DNA of 64,000 nt from Zobellella iuensis (GCF_016746085.1 NZ_JAERTZ010000018.1:339869-403868); one strand, 5' to 3'. Positions 28,906 through 38,546 are shown, counted from the stretch's first letter. The notes: generated by a model not told the origin, from the letters alone. Made by a program: numbers and translations.

Positions 28906-30279
28906 TTGACTGAACATAATACAGTTCCCGCACCCGGCGGGGCAGCCAACCCCCGCCGGCACCGGCGTCATTCCGTGTCCCGGCGCCGTTTGCGTGCCTG
29001 CCACGAGTGCGACCTGCTGGTGGCATTGCCGCCGCTGAAAGCGGGGGAGAAAGCCGAGTGCCCGCGCTGCGGCCACACCCTGGTGCGCCGCCACGCCAAC
29101 CCGGCCGAGCGCAGCCTGGCGCTCAGCCTGGCCACCCTGCTCACCCTGGGGCTGTCTGTCGCCTTTCCCTTCGTCGGCTTCGATCTCAGCGGCATCGGCA
29201 ACCGGATAGAGCTGACCGCCACCGCCTCCACCCTGATCGGCCTGCACCAGCCGCTGGTGGCCCTGTGCGTGCTGCTGACGGTGATAGTGCTGCCGGCGAT
29301 TTACCTGTGCTGTGTGGCCTGGCTGTGCCTGGGGGTGCTGTTGCGCCGGCCGTTGCCCCGCAGCCGCCAGATTGCCCGCACCCTGCGCCACGTTACCCCC
29401 TGGATGATGGCGGATGTTTTCGTGATCGGCACCCTGGTGAGCCTGATCAAGGTGATGGGCATGGCCCATATCGAGCTGGGGCTGTCGTTCTGGACCTTCT
29501 GTGCCTACGCCCTGCTGCTGCTGTTCACCACCCAGTCCATCGACAGCGACTGGCTGTGGTTTTCCCTCGACCGGGAGCCGATGGCGCCGGAAGGCAGCCG
29601 CACCGGCATCACCGCCGCCGAGCAGGGCCTGACCGGCTGCCATACCTGCGGCCTGGTGAACCGCCTGCCGACAAGCGGCAAGGGCCGCTGCCTGCGCTGC
29701 GACGAGCCGCTGCACCCCTACCGGGGGGTGCGCAACCAGGCCACCCTGGCGCTGCTGGCCGCCTCGCTCATCATGTATCTGCCGGCCAACCTCTACCCCA
29801 TCATGATCACCACCTCGCTCGGCAGCAGCCTGCCCTCCACCATCATGGGCGGGGTACTGTTGTTTATCCAGCACGGCGACTGGCCCATCGCCCTTATCAT
29901 CTTTACCGCCAGCGTGCTGGTGCCGGTGAGCAAGATGCTGGCGCTGCTGTGGCTCTGTTACGTGGTGAGCCGCCGCCAGGACGCCTTCGACCGCCTGACC
30001 CGTATCCGGCTGTATCGCGTCACCGAGTTTATCGGCCGCTGGTCCATGGTGGACGTGTTCGTGGTCGCCATTCTGGTGGCGCTGATCCGCAGCGGCTCCC
30101 TGATGTCCATCGAGCCCGGCCCCGCCGCCCTGGCCTTCGCCGCCGTGGTGGTGCTGACCATGCTGGCCGCCATGGTGTTCGATCCCAGGGCCATCTGGGC
30201 CGGCACCGCCTCCGATACTCATTCCGACCGGCCGGATGACGGCCACCCCAACGCCTGCAAGGAACACGACCATGCCTGA
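28906..30279 (+). CDS. pqiA: PqiA family membrane protein
   Basis: PqiA is the inner-membrane component paired with the MCE protein PqiB in lipid transport across the envelope. The 457-residue protein has two cytoplasmic zinc-ribbon motifs (Cys32, Cys35, Cys52, Cys55; and CHTCG with CLRCD) and two sets of about four membrane segments. LPANLYPIMIT and FIGRWSMVDVFV are conserved family segments. The start is TTG behind AAGG; no ATG fits. It is divergent from the GAF-PAS-GGDEF gene across 297 bp, in which I see no other gene. LetA is the close paralogue, but the following PqiC-like lipoprotein indicates Pqi. Confidence 0.92.
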   Translation: MTEHNTVPAPGGAANPRRHRRHSVSRRRLRACHECDLLVALPPLKAGEKAECPRCGHTLVRRHANPAERSLALSLATLLTLGLSVAFPFVGFDLSGIGNRIELTATASTLIGLHQPLVALCVLLTVIVLPAIYLCCVAWLCLGVLLRRPLPRSRQIARTLRHVTPWMMADVFVIGTLVSLIKVMGMAHIELGLSFWTFCAYALLLLFTTQSIDSDWLWFSLDREPMAPEGSRTGITAAEQGLTGCHTCGLVNRLPTSGKGRCLRCDEPLHPYRGVRNQATLALLAASLIMYLPANLYPIMITTSLGSSLPSTIMGGVLLFIQHGDWPIALIIFTASVLVPVSKMLALLWLCYVVSRRQDAFDRLTRIRLYRVTEFIGRWSMVDVFVVAILVALIRSGSLMSIEPGPAALAFAAVVVLTMLAAMVFDPRAIWAGTASDTHSDRPDDGHPNACKEHDHA

Positions 30280-31909
30280 CAGCCTGCGTGCCGAACGCCG
30301 GACCCAAAGATCCCTCTCGCCCATCTGGATAGTGCCCCTAGTGGCCGTGCTGATCGGCGCCTGGATGATCTACGACAACCTCAGCAAACTGGGGCCCTCC
30401 ATCACCCTGATCATGGACAACGCCGAAGGCATAGAGGCGGGCAAGACCCTGATCAAGACCCGCAACGTGGAAGTGGGTCGGGTGGAGCGGGTGAACCTGT
30501 CGGACGATCTGGCCCACGCGGAGATCACCGCCCGCATGAGCCCCCAGGCGGAAGCCATGCTCAACAGCGACACCCGTTTCTGGGTGGTCAAGCCGCGCAT
30601 CGGCCGGGAGGGGATCAGCGGCCTGGGCACCGTGCTCTCGGGCGCCTATATCCAGCTGCTGCCGGGCAGCGGCGACCAGGCCCAGCGCACCTTCACCGTG
30701 CTGGAGCAGCCGCCGGTGGCCTCCCCCGACGCCCCCGGCCTGCGCATCACCCTGGTCAGCCAAGTGGGCAACGCCATCAGCACCGGCGATCCCGTCAGCT
30801 ACCAGGGCTACACCGTGGGCCGGGTGGAAGACAGCCATTTCGATCCCAAGAAACGGGAAATGCGCCACCAGCTCTATATCCAGTCGCCCTACGAAACCCT
30901 GGTCACCAGCACCACCCGCTTCTGGAGCACCTCCGGGGTGGATGTACGGCTGGACTCCCAGGGCTTTCGGATCAATGTGGCATCGCTTGAATCCCTGATC
31001 GGCGGTGGCGTCACCTTCGGGGTCGCGGAGAACGCCGCCATGGGCCGCCCCGCCAAGCCGGGTGCCAGCTATGTGCTGTTCCCGGACGAAGACAGCGCCT
31101 ACGAAGGCAGCTACAACCAGTATCTGGAATACGTGCTGCTGGTGGATGACACGGTGCGGGGCCTGAGCCCCGGCGCCCCGGTGGAATACCGCGGCGTGCG
31201 CATCGGTACCGTGGTCAGCGTGCCCTGGAACTTCAGCGCGCCCCAGCCCGACTCCCTCAGCCGCTTCGCCATTCCGGTGCTGATCCGCATCGAGCCCCAG
31301 CGCTTCGACGAGGAACAGCAGGAGATCGACATAGAGCAGTGGTACCAGCGGCTGGAACGGATGTTCGGCAACGGCCTGCGCGCCTCGCTCAAGGCCGGCA
31401 ACCTGCTCACCGGCGCCCTGTTCGTGGATCTCAACTTCCACCAGGACGTGGTGCCCTTCCAGCGCATGAGCTTCGTGGAGCGGCCGGTGTTCCCCACCAC
31501 CTCCGGCAGCTTCGCCCAGATCGAGCAGAAGGTGTCCAACCTGCTGGACAAGCTGAACAACCTGGACGTGGAGCCGATACTGAGCACCCTCAACGACACC
31601 CTGGCCACCACCCAGCAGACCATGGCGAAAGTCAGCGGCATCGCCGCCTCGGTGGATGCGCTGCTGGCCGATCCGGCCACCGGCCAGCTGCCGGAAAACG
31701 CCAACGCCACCCTGCGCCAGCTGCGCGACACCCTGCAGGGCTTCGCCCCCGACTCCCAGGGCTACGACGAGCTGACCCAGACCCTGTCCCGGCTGGAGAA
31801 GCTGATGCGCGAGCTGCAGCCGGTGGTGCGCACCCTGAGCGATCAGCCCAACGCCCTGATCTTTGACAAGAAACTGACCGAAGACCCACAACCGAGGGCC
31901 CCGAAATGA
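30272..31909 (+). CDS. pqiB: MCE-domain lipid transport protein PqiB
   Basis: A 545-residue periplasmic protein anchored by one N-terminal membrane helix (IWIVPLVAVLIGAWMIYD). Three MlaD/MCE repeats follow, e.g. GIEAGKTLIKTRNVEVGRVE and GLSPGAPVEYRGVRIGTV, then a long C-terminal helical region. The length equals E. coli PqiB (546). In E. coli it forms stacked hexameric rings bridging the envelope. The ATG overlaps pqiA by 8 bp behind AAGGA, and the gene overlaps pqiC by 4 bp. Confidence 0.95.
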   Translation: MPDSLRAERRTQRSLSPIWIVPLVAVLIGAWMIYDNLSKLGPSITLIMDNAEGIEAGKTLIKTRNVEVGRVERVNLSDDLAHAEITARMSPQAEAMLNSDTRFWVVKPRIGREGISGLGTVLSGAYIQLLPGSGDQAQRTFTVLEQPPVASPDAPGLRITLVSQVGNAISTGDPVSYQGYTVGRVEDSHFDPKKREMRHQLYIQSPYETLVTSTTRFWSTSGVDVRLDSQGFRINVASLESLIGGGVTFGVAENAAMGRPAKPGASYVLFPDEDSAYEGSYNQYLEYVLLVDDTVRGLSPGAPVEYRGVRIGTVVSVPWNFSAPQPDSLSRFAIPVLIRIEPQRFDEEQQEIDIEQWYQRLERMFGNGLRASLKAGNLLTGALFVDLNFHQDVVPFQRMSFVERPVFPTTSGSFAQIEQKVSNLLDKLNNLDVEPILSTLNDTLATTQQTMAKVSGIAASVDALLADPATGQLPENANATLRQLRDTLQGFAPDSQGYDELTQTLSRLEKLMRELQPVVRTLSDQPNALIFDKKLTEDPQPRAPK

Positions 31910-32496
31910 GAATGAGCACCCGCCCCCTGCCGGCCCTGCTGCTGGCCGCCCTGCTCGGCCTGGCCGGCTGTGCCGGCAGCCAGCCCGGCGGCGCCAGCTA
32001 CCTGCTGCCGAGCACGGCGCCGGAGCGGCAGTTTGAACGCCGCCTGGCCATACAGGTGGCGCCGGTGCGGCTGGCCGGCCACCTGGACAGCGAGGGCATA
32101 GTGATGCAGCTGAACGACATCGAGGTGTACCAGGCGCGCCAGCACCTCTGGGCCGAGGACATCGCCGGCCAGTTGCAGCGGGTATTGCAGGAACGGCTCG
32201 GCCGCGCCCTGCCCCGGGCCCAGGTGGTGGGCCGCGGCCAGCCGCTGCTGGAGGGCGCGCCGGTACGCGACCTGCGGGTGCAGGTGAGCCGCTTCCAGGG
32301 CCGCTTCGACGGCGTCGCCCTGGCCGAGGGCCAGTGGCAGTTGCTGGACGGCAACGGCCGCCTGCTGGCCCAGGCCGCCTTCAGCGCCGAACAGCCCCTG
32401 GCCGACGACGGCTACCCCGCCCTGGTGCGCGCCCTGGGCGCCGCCTGGGAGCAAGTGGCCGACCAGTTGGCCGCGGAGCTGGGCGAAGCGCCCTGA
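31906..32496 (+). CDS. pqiC: Outer-membrane lipoprotein PqiC
   Basis: A 196-residue lipoprotein with lipobox LAGC (signal peptide MRMSTRPLPALLLAALLGLAGC broken here only by the Cys acylation site). The ABC-type auxiliary fold (DUF330) with VAPVRLAGHLDSEGIV and the segment WAEDIAGQLQRVLQERL is typical of PqiC/YmbA, which anchors PqiB at the outer membrane. It overlaps pqiB by 4 bp and completes the pqiABC operon. Confidence 0.92.
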   Translation: MRMSTRPLPALLLAALLGLAGCAGSQPGGASYLLPSTAPERQFERRLAIQVAPVRLAGHLDSEGIVMQLNDIEVYQARQHLWAEDIAGQLQRVLQERLGRALPRAQVVGRGQPLLEGAPVRDLRVQVSRFQGRFDGVALAEGQWQLLDGNGRLLAQAAFSAEQPLADDGYPALVRALGAAWEQVADQLAAELGEAP

Positions 32497-32569
32497 GCCA
32501 CAGTGCCGGCCCGGACCCGTCCGGGCCATCTCTCCGGGCTCCGCGCCCGGCTCCCATACCCGAGTCAAG

Positions 32570-34294
32570 ATGCCGGATACCACGATACGACACAGCCTGA
32601 AATGGAAGCTCTGGTGCATGGCCCTGGTGGCGGCCCTGTGCACCGCCATACTGGCGGGCACCACCCTCTACCGCTCCGTCGACGGCTTCCTCCAGGCCCG
32701 GCATAACGCCCGGGACATCCGCCAGTTCACCACCGTCTTCGAGGCCGCCAACCTGATCTCCGCCGAGCGCGGGCCGGCCAACGCCCTGATGAGCGCCGAC
32801 GAGGCACAACGGCCCCGGGCCCGGGCATGGCTCGAGCAGCTGCGCCGGCAGACGGACGACCACCTGCACCGGCTGGAGCTGGGCGCCTTTCCTCCCGAGC
32901 TGCTGGCGGCGGTGCATGCCCGGCTCGATGCCGGCCGCCGGGCGGTGGACAGGGTGGCGGCACAAGCCGCCGGCGCCCGCCGTGATGACGACATCCAGGC
33001 CGCCATCGAGGCCATGTTCGCGGCCTGGGACAGCTACTTCGGCCTGATCCAGTGGCAGGCCACCGAGCTGATGCGCCGGGACCAGGAGCTGACCGCCCCC
33101 CTGTTCAAGACCATGATGCTGGGCAACCTGCGCGAGTACGCCGGCCGGCTCGGCTCCTACCTGATCGCCCCCCTGGCGGCGGGCGAGCCCATCCCCTTGC
33201 GTAACCGCATCGAGGGCCAGATCACCCGCGGCCGCCTGCTCGAACTCTGGGCGCTGCTCAGGCCGAGTGCCGAGGCCCTGCCGCTCGACGCCGAGTTCCG
33301 CCAATTACGCCAGCAGGCGGAAATCCGCTACTTCGGCGACGGGCTCGGCCTGGTCGACCGCCTGCTGGCGGAGGCACCCGCCGCCGGAGGCTACTCGCTC
33401 GACGCCGTGCGCTTCACCGACCGCTACGTGGCCACCATGCAGCCGCTGGAGGCGCTGCGCGAGCGGCTGCTGGCACTGACGGTACGGGAGTTCGAGCAGC
33501 GCGAGCACAGGGCGCTGCAGGCCCTGGCCACGCTGGGGCTGACCACCCTGCTCTCGCTCTGCCTGCTGGCCGGCCTGGTGCTGGCGGTACAGCGGCGGTT
33601 GTTCGGCCCCCTGCTGCGGGCGGCCGACGCCGTGGTGACCCTGGCCGACGGCGCACCCGCCCTGCCCCACCCCCGGCCCGGTGAGGCCGGCGAGGTCCGC
33701 CGGCTGTACCATGCCATGGCCATGGTATCGGAGCGGCTGATGGAACGGGGGCGGCTCACCCGGGAGCTGGAGCAGCTGGCCCTGACCGACGGCCTGACCG
33801 GCCTGCTCAACCGGCGCGCCCTCGACGAGCTGGGCGAACGGGCGGCGGCCAGCCCCCGGCGCCAGGACTGCCCCCACCTGATCCTGCTCGACATCGATCA
33901 CTTCAAGTCGATCAACGACGGCCATGGCCACCCGGCCGGCGATCAGGTACTGCGCGAGCTGGCCGAGCTGATGCGTGCCCAGCTGCGCCAGGATGATCAC
34001 CTGGGCCGCTACGGCGGCGAGGAATTCGCGGTGTTGATCGAGGGCTACCGCCTGAGCGAGGCGGCCCTGCTGGCCCGCCGCCTGCGCCGGGCCATTCGCC
34101 ATCACAGGGTACGGCTGGGGGGAGAGCAAACCCTCAGCATCAGCGCCAGCATAGGGGTGGCCGGCGGCCCGGGCCTGGGCTGGGAGCAGATAGTGCGCCG
34201 CGCCGATGAAGCCCTGTACCGGGCCAAGGCCGAGGGCCGCGACCGGGTGCGGATTTACCGCCGGCCGCCGGCCGGGGAACAGCCGTCCTCGTAA
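32570..34294 (+). CDS. Membrane diguanylate cyclase with periplasmic sensor
   Basis: A 574-residue protein. An N-terminal membrane helix (about 12-32), a helical periplasmic sensor region resembling nitrate/nitrite-type sensors (FEAANLISAERGPANALMS), a second helix near 330-350, a HAMP-like linker, and an intact GGDEF domain in the form GGEEF (DGLTGLLNRRALDE, LLDIDHFKSINDGHGH, RYGGEEFAVLI) are seen in order. It should synthesise c-di-GMP on an extracytoplasmic cue. It follows pqiC by 73 bp and may be partly cotranscribed. The ribosome binding site is weak. Confidence 0.88.
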   Translation: MPDTTIRHSLKWKLWCMALVAALCTAILAGTTLYRSVDGFLQARHNARDIRQFTTVFEAANLISAERGPANALMSADEAQRPRARAWLEQLRRQTDDHLHRLELGAFPPELLAAVHARLDAGRRAVDRVAAQAAGARRDDDIQAAIEAMFAAWDSYFGLIQWQATELMRRDQELTAPLFKTMMLGNLREYAGRLGSYLIAPLAAGEPIPLRNRIEGQITRGRLLELWALLRPSAEALPLDAEFRQLRQQAEIRYFGDGLGLVDRLLAEAPAAGGYSLDAVRFTDRYVATMQPLEALRERLLALTVREFEQREHRALQALATLGLTTLLSLCLLAGLVLAVQRRLFGPLLRAADAVVTLADGAPALPHPRPGEAGEVRRLYHAMAMVSERLMERGRLTRELEQLALTDGLTGLLNRRALDELGERAAASPRRQDCPHLILLDIDHFKSINDGHGHPAGDQVLRELAELMRAQLRQDDHLGRYGGEEFAVLIEGYRLSEAALLARRLRRAIRHHRVRLGGEQTLSISASIGVAGGPGLGWEQIVRRADEALYRAKAEGRDRVRIYRRPPAGEQPSS

Positions 34295-34334
34295 ACGCGA
34301 ATGGCTGCGTGTGCGGGCGCTCCTGCGGTGCGGA

Positions 34335-34811
34335 TCAGTGGTTTTCCGGCATTTTCGAGGAGTGGTGGCTGGTGATCAGCCACTGCTCGCCATCCCAGCG
34401 GTAACTGTAGCTGTAACGGCCGCTGACGCTGGCGCCGGTGCGGGCGAAGGTGAAGGTATAGAGACCGGCGTCGACGGCACTGTTGCAACCGGTCTCAATC
34501 CGGCGCAGATCGATCCGCCCCGAGGGCCGGTCCGCCAGGAAATGCTCGAAATAGTCCTGCCGCTCCGCCTGGGTCAGCCGCGGCTGGTTGGACACCGTGG
34601 GCAGCAGGATGGCGTCCTCGGCGTAATTGGCCACCACCAGCGCCGGATCACCGCTGAGCAGGGACTGGTTCCAGCGTTCGAACAGAGCGGCCACTTCCTG
34701 CTCGGTGGGAGAGTGACACACCGGCTCCTGCACCCGCTGCACCTGGCGCCCGTCCTCGGCGGCACAACCGGCCAGTACGGCGGACACGACAATAATACCC
34801 ATCAACCTCAT
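34335..34811 (-). CDS. Lipoprotein with SnoaL/SgcJ-like (NTF2-fold) domain
   Basis: A 158-residue protein with a short lipoprotein signal (MRLMGIIVVSAVLAGC). The mature part (PTEQEVAALFERWNQSLLSGDPALVVANYAEDAILLPTVSN) is typical of the SgcJ/EcaC and DUF4440 families of NTF2-fold proteins, whose roles are varied. The ATG has AAGGAG seven bases upstream. A TTG-started extension to 34928 has no support. It is convergent with the GGDEF gene. Confidence 0.82.
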   Translation of the reverse strand: MRLMGIIVVSAVLAGCAAEDGRQVQRVQEPVCHSPTEQEVAALFERWNQSLLSGDPALVVANYAEDAILLPTVSNQPRLTQAERQDYFEHFLADRPSGRIDLRRIETGCNSAVDAGLYTFTFARTGASVSGRYSYSYRWDGEQWLITSHHSSKMPENH

Positions 34812-34997
34812 TGCAATACTCCTTATCAGAGAAAAACTCCATGGGGGCGGCGCCCCTTGCGTACGGGTCACACCCGCGGGGCCGAGGGTCGCATCAATAA
34901 GATTCGATTGATACCCTTTCCATCTCAAAAACAGGGGATTGACGCCCGGGGCGGACTGAGCGCGACAGTTTTTTGCACGCCGGGCGCCCGCTTGCCC

Positions 34998-35864
34998 CTA
35001 GCCGCGCAAGGCCGAGGGCGGCAGGCCCCGGCTCTGGCGGAAGCGGTGGGCCAGATGGCTGGCGGAGCCGAAGCCGCAGGCCAGGGCGACCTCGGTGAGC
35101 GGCAAGGCGCTGTGGCGCAACAACTGCTCGGCCCGCAGCAGGCGCCGGGCCAGCACGTACTGGTGCGGCGGCAAGCCCTCGGACTGTTTGAACATGCGGG
35201 CGAAATGGTACTCGCTGAGGCAGGCCTCCCCGGCCAGCGCCTTCAGCGGCAGGGGCTGATCCAGGTGGGCCTCGATATAGTCCTTTACCCGCCGCAGCTG
35301 GGCCGGCGCCAGACCTCCCCGGACCGCCGGCGCCTGCCAGCGATACTGGGTATAGCCCTTGAGCAACTGGGTGAGCAGCAGGGTGACGGCGCTGCTGAGC
35401 GCCAGGCGCTCGCTGTTGTCCCGCCAGTCGCAGGCCAGCAGGAACTGGCGGTAGAGCGCCTTGATGCGCTCGTCCTCGGCGAAGGTGCGTTCCTCCAGCA
35501 GCAGGCCGGCGGGGGACTTGTCCCACACCTGCTCGGCCAGGGTGCGCAGATGGGCATCGGTAAAGTAGAGGTGCACGAACTCCAGGGGCCCGCGGATGTC
35601 CCAGGTGGACTCGTGCTGGCCCGGCATCAGGCAGAAGCGATCCGGCGCCCCGCCGTTGTGCCAGCCGGCGCCGGTTTTGCGGTAGGACTGGTAGCCGTCG
35701 GCCACGTAGAGGCTGAGGGTATGGTGCTCGGCCCGCTCCAGCTCGATAAAGTCGTCGTCGTTGTACCAGTGCGCCAGGGCGATGCCGTCGTCGAGGTCGA
35801 CGCTGTCCTTGAGCTGGGCCTGGTGCTGGCTCAGGCAGTGGTGAACATGGTAACGGGGCGACAT
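34998..35864 (-). CDS. AraC-family transcriptional regulator
   Basis: A 288-residue regulator with an N-terminal sensing part (residues 1-170) and two C-terminal AraC helix-turn-helix motifs (KALAGEACLSEYHFARMFK; LTEVALACGFGSASHLAHRF). The ATG is preceded by GAGGA. It is divergent from an EamA transporter gene (174 bp between starts), which is its most likely target. The signal is unknown. Confidence 0.9.
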   Translation of the reverse strand: MSPRYHVHHCLSQHQAQLKDSVDLDDGIALAHWYNDDDFIELERAEHHTLSLYVADGYQSYRKTGAGWHNGGAPDRFCLMPGQHESTWDIRGPLEFVHLYFTDAHLRTLAEQVWDKSPAGLLLEERTFAEDERIKALYRQFLLACDWRDNSERLALSSAVTLLLTQLLKGYTQYRWQAPAVRGGLAPAQLRRVKDYIEAHLDQPLPLKALAGEACLSEYHFARMFKQSEGLPPHQYVLARRLLRAEQLLRHSALPLTEVALACGFGSASHLAHRFRQSRGLPPSALRG

Positions 35865-36038
35865 GGGCTTCCTCTCGGGCAACAACCCTGATGGTATAGG
35901 GCCGGCGCGGCCGGGCCAAGCCGGCGGCGGACCTTGCCGGCAAAAAAGCGCAAGAATCTGCAAGTCGGCCGCAAGAAGCTGGGCGCCCGGACCGGCACCG
36001 GCGGGCATGATGGCGGCTTGTCCACGAGGAGTACCGCC

Positions 36039-36974
36039 ATGAACCTGACGCTTTACCTGCTGACCGTGCTGATCTGGGGCACCACCTGGATGGCCATCAC
36101 CTTCCAGTTGGGCGAGGTACCGGTGACCGTTTCTATATTCTACCGTTTCGCCCTGGCCGCCCTCACCCTGCTGCTGGTGCTGGCCCTCTGCCGCCGGCTG
36201 CACCGCCTGGCCTGGCGGGATCACCTGTTCTGCGCCCTGCAGGGATTGTGCGTGTTCTGCCTGAACTTCTACTGCTTCTACACCGCCACCGGCCATATCA
36301 GCAGCGGCCTGAACGCCGTGGTGTTTTCCATGGCGGTGCTGTTCAACGCCCTGAACGGGGTGGTCTTCTTCCGCCAGCCGATCACCCGCCGCCTGCTGGC
36401 CGCCGGTGCCCTGGGGCTGCTGGGCATGCTGTGCCTGTTCTGGCCCGACATCCACCGCGACGGCTTCAACCCCGGGGTGCTGCTCGGCCTGGGCCTGGCG
36501 CTGCTCGGCACCTACGGCTTCTCCCTCGGCAACATGCTGAGCCTGCGCCACCAGCGACGGGGGCTGGATCTGCTGTCCACCAACGCCTACGCCATGGGCT
36601 ACGGCGCCCTGGCCATGCTGCTGATCGTGCTGGCGAGCGGCCAGCCCCTGGTGCTGGACAGCTCGCCCCGCTACCTGGGTGCCCTCTTCTACCTGGCCAT
36701 CATCGGCTCGGTGGTGGGCTTTGGCGCCTACTTCGCCCTGGTGGGCCGCATCGGTCCCGGCCCCGCCGCCTACGCCACCCTGCTGTTTCCGCTGGTGGCC
36801 CTGGGGCTGTCCACCCTGTTCGAAGGCTACCGCTGGACGGCGCCGGCATTCGCCGGCCTGGGCCTGATCCTGGCCGGCAACCTGGTGATGTTCTGGCGGC
36901 CCCGGCGACGACTGGCGCCGCCTGAAGCGAAACGGAAGGAATGGGACAGGGCCGGCGCGGGCCGGCCCGGATGA
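36039..36974 (+). CDS. EamA/DMT-family transporter
   Basis: A 311-residue inner-membrane protein with about ten membrane segments in two EamA repeats (LTVLIWGTTWMAITFQLG; the second around ALLGTYGFSLGNML). DMT exporters move amino acids or other metabolites out of the cell. GAGGAG lies eight bases before the ATG; an open frame starting at 35934 is not supported. The divergent AraC regulator probably controls it. Confidence 0.88.
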   Translation: MNLTLYLLTVLIWGTTWMAITFQLGEVPVTVSIFYRFALAALTLLLVLALCRRLHRLAWRDHLFCALQGLCVFCLNFYCFYTATGHISSGLNAVVFSMAVLFNALNGVVFFRQPITRRLLAAGALGLLGMLCLFWPDIHRDGFNPGVLLGLGLALLGTYGFSLGNMLSLRHQRRGLDLLSTNAYAMGYGALAMLLIVLASGQPLVLDSSPRYLGALFYLAIIGSVVGFGAYFALVGRIGPGPAAYATLLFPLVALGLSTLFEGYRWTAPAFAGLGLILAGNLVMFWRPRRRLAPPEAKRKEWDRAGAGRPG

Positions 36975-36981
36975 CGGGAGA

Positions 36982-37458
36982 TTACTGGGCGGCGGTACCG
37001 ACGATATCGGCCTTGGTGCTGCCCACTATGTCGAGCAGCTCCCGGGTTTCCTGCTCGGGTACCTGGTGCCTGGCCAGCACCTCCTGGAACAGCACCAGCA
37101 TGCGCTGCCACTCCGCCTCGGTGATATTGAGGTGGGCATGGGATTCCTTCATGCCCCGGCCGTGATAGCTGCAGGGACCGCCGGTCACCTCGCACACCAT
37201 GGCGGTGATATGGTACTTGAGGTAAGGCGCGGGCACCCGCTGGCGGGCGGCATCGAGGGCCGGATTGGCATTGAGCTGCTCGTCCGGCAGCAGCACCTCG
37301 ATAAAGTCGCTCACCACCACCGAAATGGGTGCCAGGCCGCCCAGCCGTTGATAGAGCGAAGGCGGCGCCTCCTGGGCCGGCAGCGGCGGGCTGCCCAGCA
37401 GGGCCAACAGCAGCGCCGGCAGCAGCCAGCCCCGGGTAAACACGGATTTGTTCATCAT
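36982..37458 (-). CDS. Truncated haemoglobin (group I) with signal peptide
   Basis: A 158-residue protein. The first 29 residues form a signal peptide (positively charged start, GWLLPALLLALLG core, Ala-Gln cleavage region). The mature part, about 125 residues, is a group I truncated haemoglobin: SLYQRLGGLAPISVVV, then GPCSYHGRGMKESHAHLNI, where the second His pattern fits the proximal F8 His. Most trHbs are cytoplasmic, so export is unusual. Roles in NO or O2 chemistry are possible. It is convergent with the EamA gene. The start could be the second Met (37455). Confidence 0.88.
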   Translation of the reverse strand: MMNKSVFTRGWLLPALLLALLGSPPLPAQEAPPSLYQRLGGLAPISVVVSDFIEVLLPDEQLNANPALDAARQRVPAPYLKYHITAMVCEVTGGPCSYHGRGMKESHAHLNITEAEWQRMLVLFQEVLARHQVPEQETRELLDIVGSTKADIVGTAAQ

Positions 37459-37713
37459 CTCGTCCTCGGTGCGGGGCGGGCGCCACCGCCCTTTACCGCC
37501 ACCAATCGCCCTGGCGCGGGTGGGACCGGACACCAACGCCGGCCCATGACAAACAAATAGTCCAGCCCCCGGCCGATGCAAGGCGCAACCGGCAATAAAT
37601 CCGGCTTTTACCGCCGGGCCCCGCCCACCAGGGGATGTGGCCTCTCATTCCCTCTGCGCCGCAGCCCGGACGGCTTGCCTGCATGCCGGCGCCTCGGCCG
37701 CCCTGGCGGATGG

Positions 37714-38004
37714 TCACTTCTTGAACTTGTCGGCCGCGTCCTTGAAGGAGGCCTTGAGCGCCTCCCAGGCGGACTCGAAGCCGTGCTTGACCGAGTCCCA
37801 GGCTTCTTCGCTGGTGTTGGCCAGCTCCGCCAGCTTTTTCTCGCCTTCCTTGACCTTGGCCTCCAGCCGGTGGATCTGCTCGTTCAGCCCCAGCCTGGCA
37901 TCGGCGCCGACGGCGGACGCCCGGGCCCTGAGTTTGTCCAGCTCCGCCTTCCATTCGTCCAGCTTGGCCTGCACCTTTTGCCGGTACAGCTCTTTTTCGT
38001 TCAT
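37714..38004 (-). CDS. Small coiled-coil stress-response-like protein (sll1863 type)
   Basis: A 96-residue, highly charged, almost wholly helical protein (MNEKELYRQKVQAKLDEWK; IHRLEAKVKEGEKKLAEL; ending in FKDAADKFKK). It resembles the sll1863-type stress-response proteins, whose molecular role is unknown. AAGGAG lies six bases before the ATG. There is no signal peptide. The 255 bp between it and the haemoglobin gene holds no gene that I can support. Confidence 0.78.
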   Translation of the reverse strand: MNEKELYRQKVQAKLDEWKAELDKLRARASAVGADARLGLNEQIHRLEAKVKEGEKKLAELANTSEEAWDSVKHGFESAWEALKASFKDAADKFKK

Positions 38005-38072
38005 GGGGTTCTCCTTTGCCTGTGGTTGAACTCAAGGCCGCCCAAGGGAGCCTTCGCCCGCTGCGGCGCCGG

Positions 38073-38546
38073 CTACTTGAGGTTATCGGCCCGAACGCCG
38101 ACCTGCACGATGCGCGGCTTGTCGACACCCGCCACGGCCACGTACTTGAAGCTCTGGTTGTCGATCTCGCGCACCCGGGCCTCCTGGATGACGACGCTCT
38201 CCGTGCCCTCGAGCAGCGGCCAGAATACCGAGGCCTGCGGCTGCACCGCCGGATCCGGGCTGAAGGTAAAATCCACGCCCGTGTTGGTCAGATAGGCATG
38301 GCCCTGCGAGTCGGTGATCCAGAACTCATCGATACCGGACTGGGCGGCCACCTCCTGCAACACCGCGTTGATGGCCGTGGCCTCCATGCCCGCCTGCTCG
38401 GCGGCGGCCACGAAATGAGCGGCCAGCAGCGCCTCGCCCACCATATGGCTCGCCACCATGTCCTCGACGCCCCTATCCTCCGCCCCGCAACCGCCGAGCA
38501 GGATGCCCGCCGCCAGGACGGCAGGGCCCAATCGGATATTTTTCAT
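38073..38546 (-). CDS. Lipoprotein with PDC/Cache-like sensor fold
   Basis: A 157-residue lipoprotein (signal ending ILLGGC). The mature part (AHFVAAAEQAGMEATAIN; EFWITDSQGHAYLTNTG; FWPLLEGTESVVIQEARVREID; FKYVAVAGVDKPRIVQVG) looks like one PDC/Cache sensor module as found in chemoreceptors, but here without a membrane helix or signalling domain. It lies 209 bp downstream of a cytoplasmic chemoreceptor gene on the same strand. A ligand-binding lipoprotein feeding a receptor is possible but unproven. GGGAGG precedes the ATG. Confidence 0.7.
   Translation of the reverse strand: MKNIRLGPAVLAAGILLGGCGAEDRGVEDMVASHMVGEALLAAHFVAAAEQAGMEATAINAVLQEVAAQSGIDEFWITDSQGHAYLTNTGVDFTFSPDPAVQPQASVFWPLLEGTESVVIQEARVREIDNQSFKYVAVAGVDKPRIVQVGVRADNLK

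Noticed and set aside
28906..32496. LetAB (YebST) instead of PqiABC
   Set aside because: The second protein has three MCE domains and 545 residues, not the seven of LetB, and a PqiC-type lipoprotein follows.
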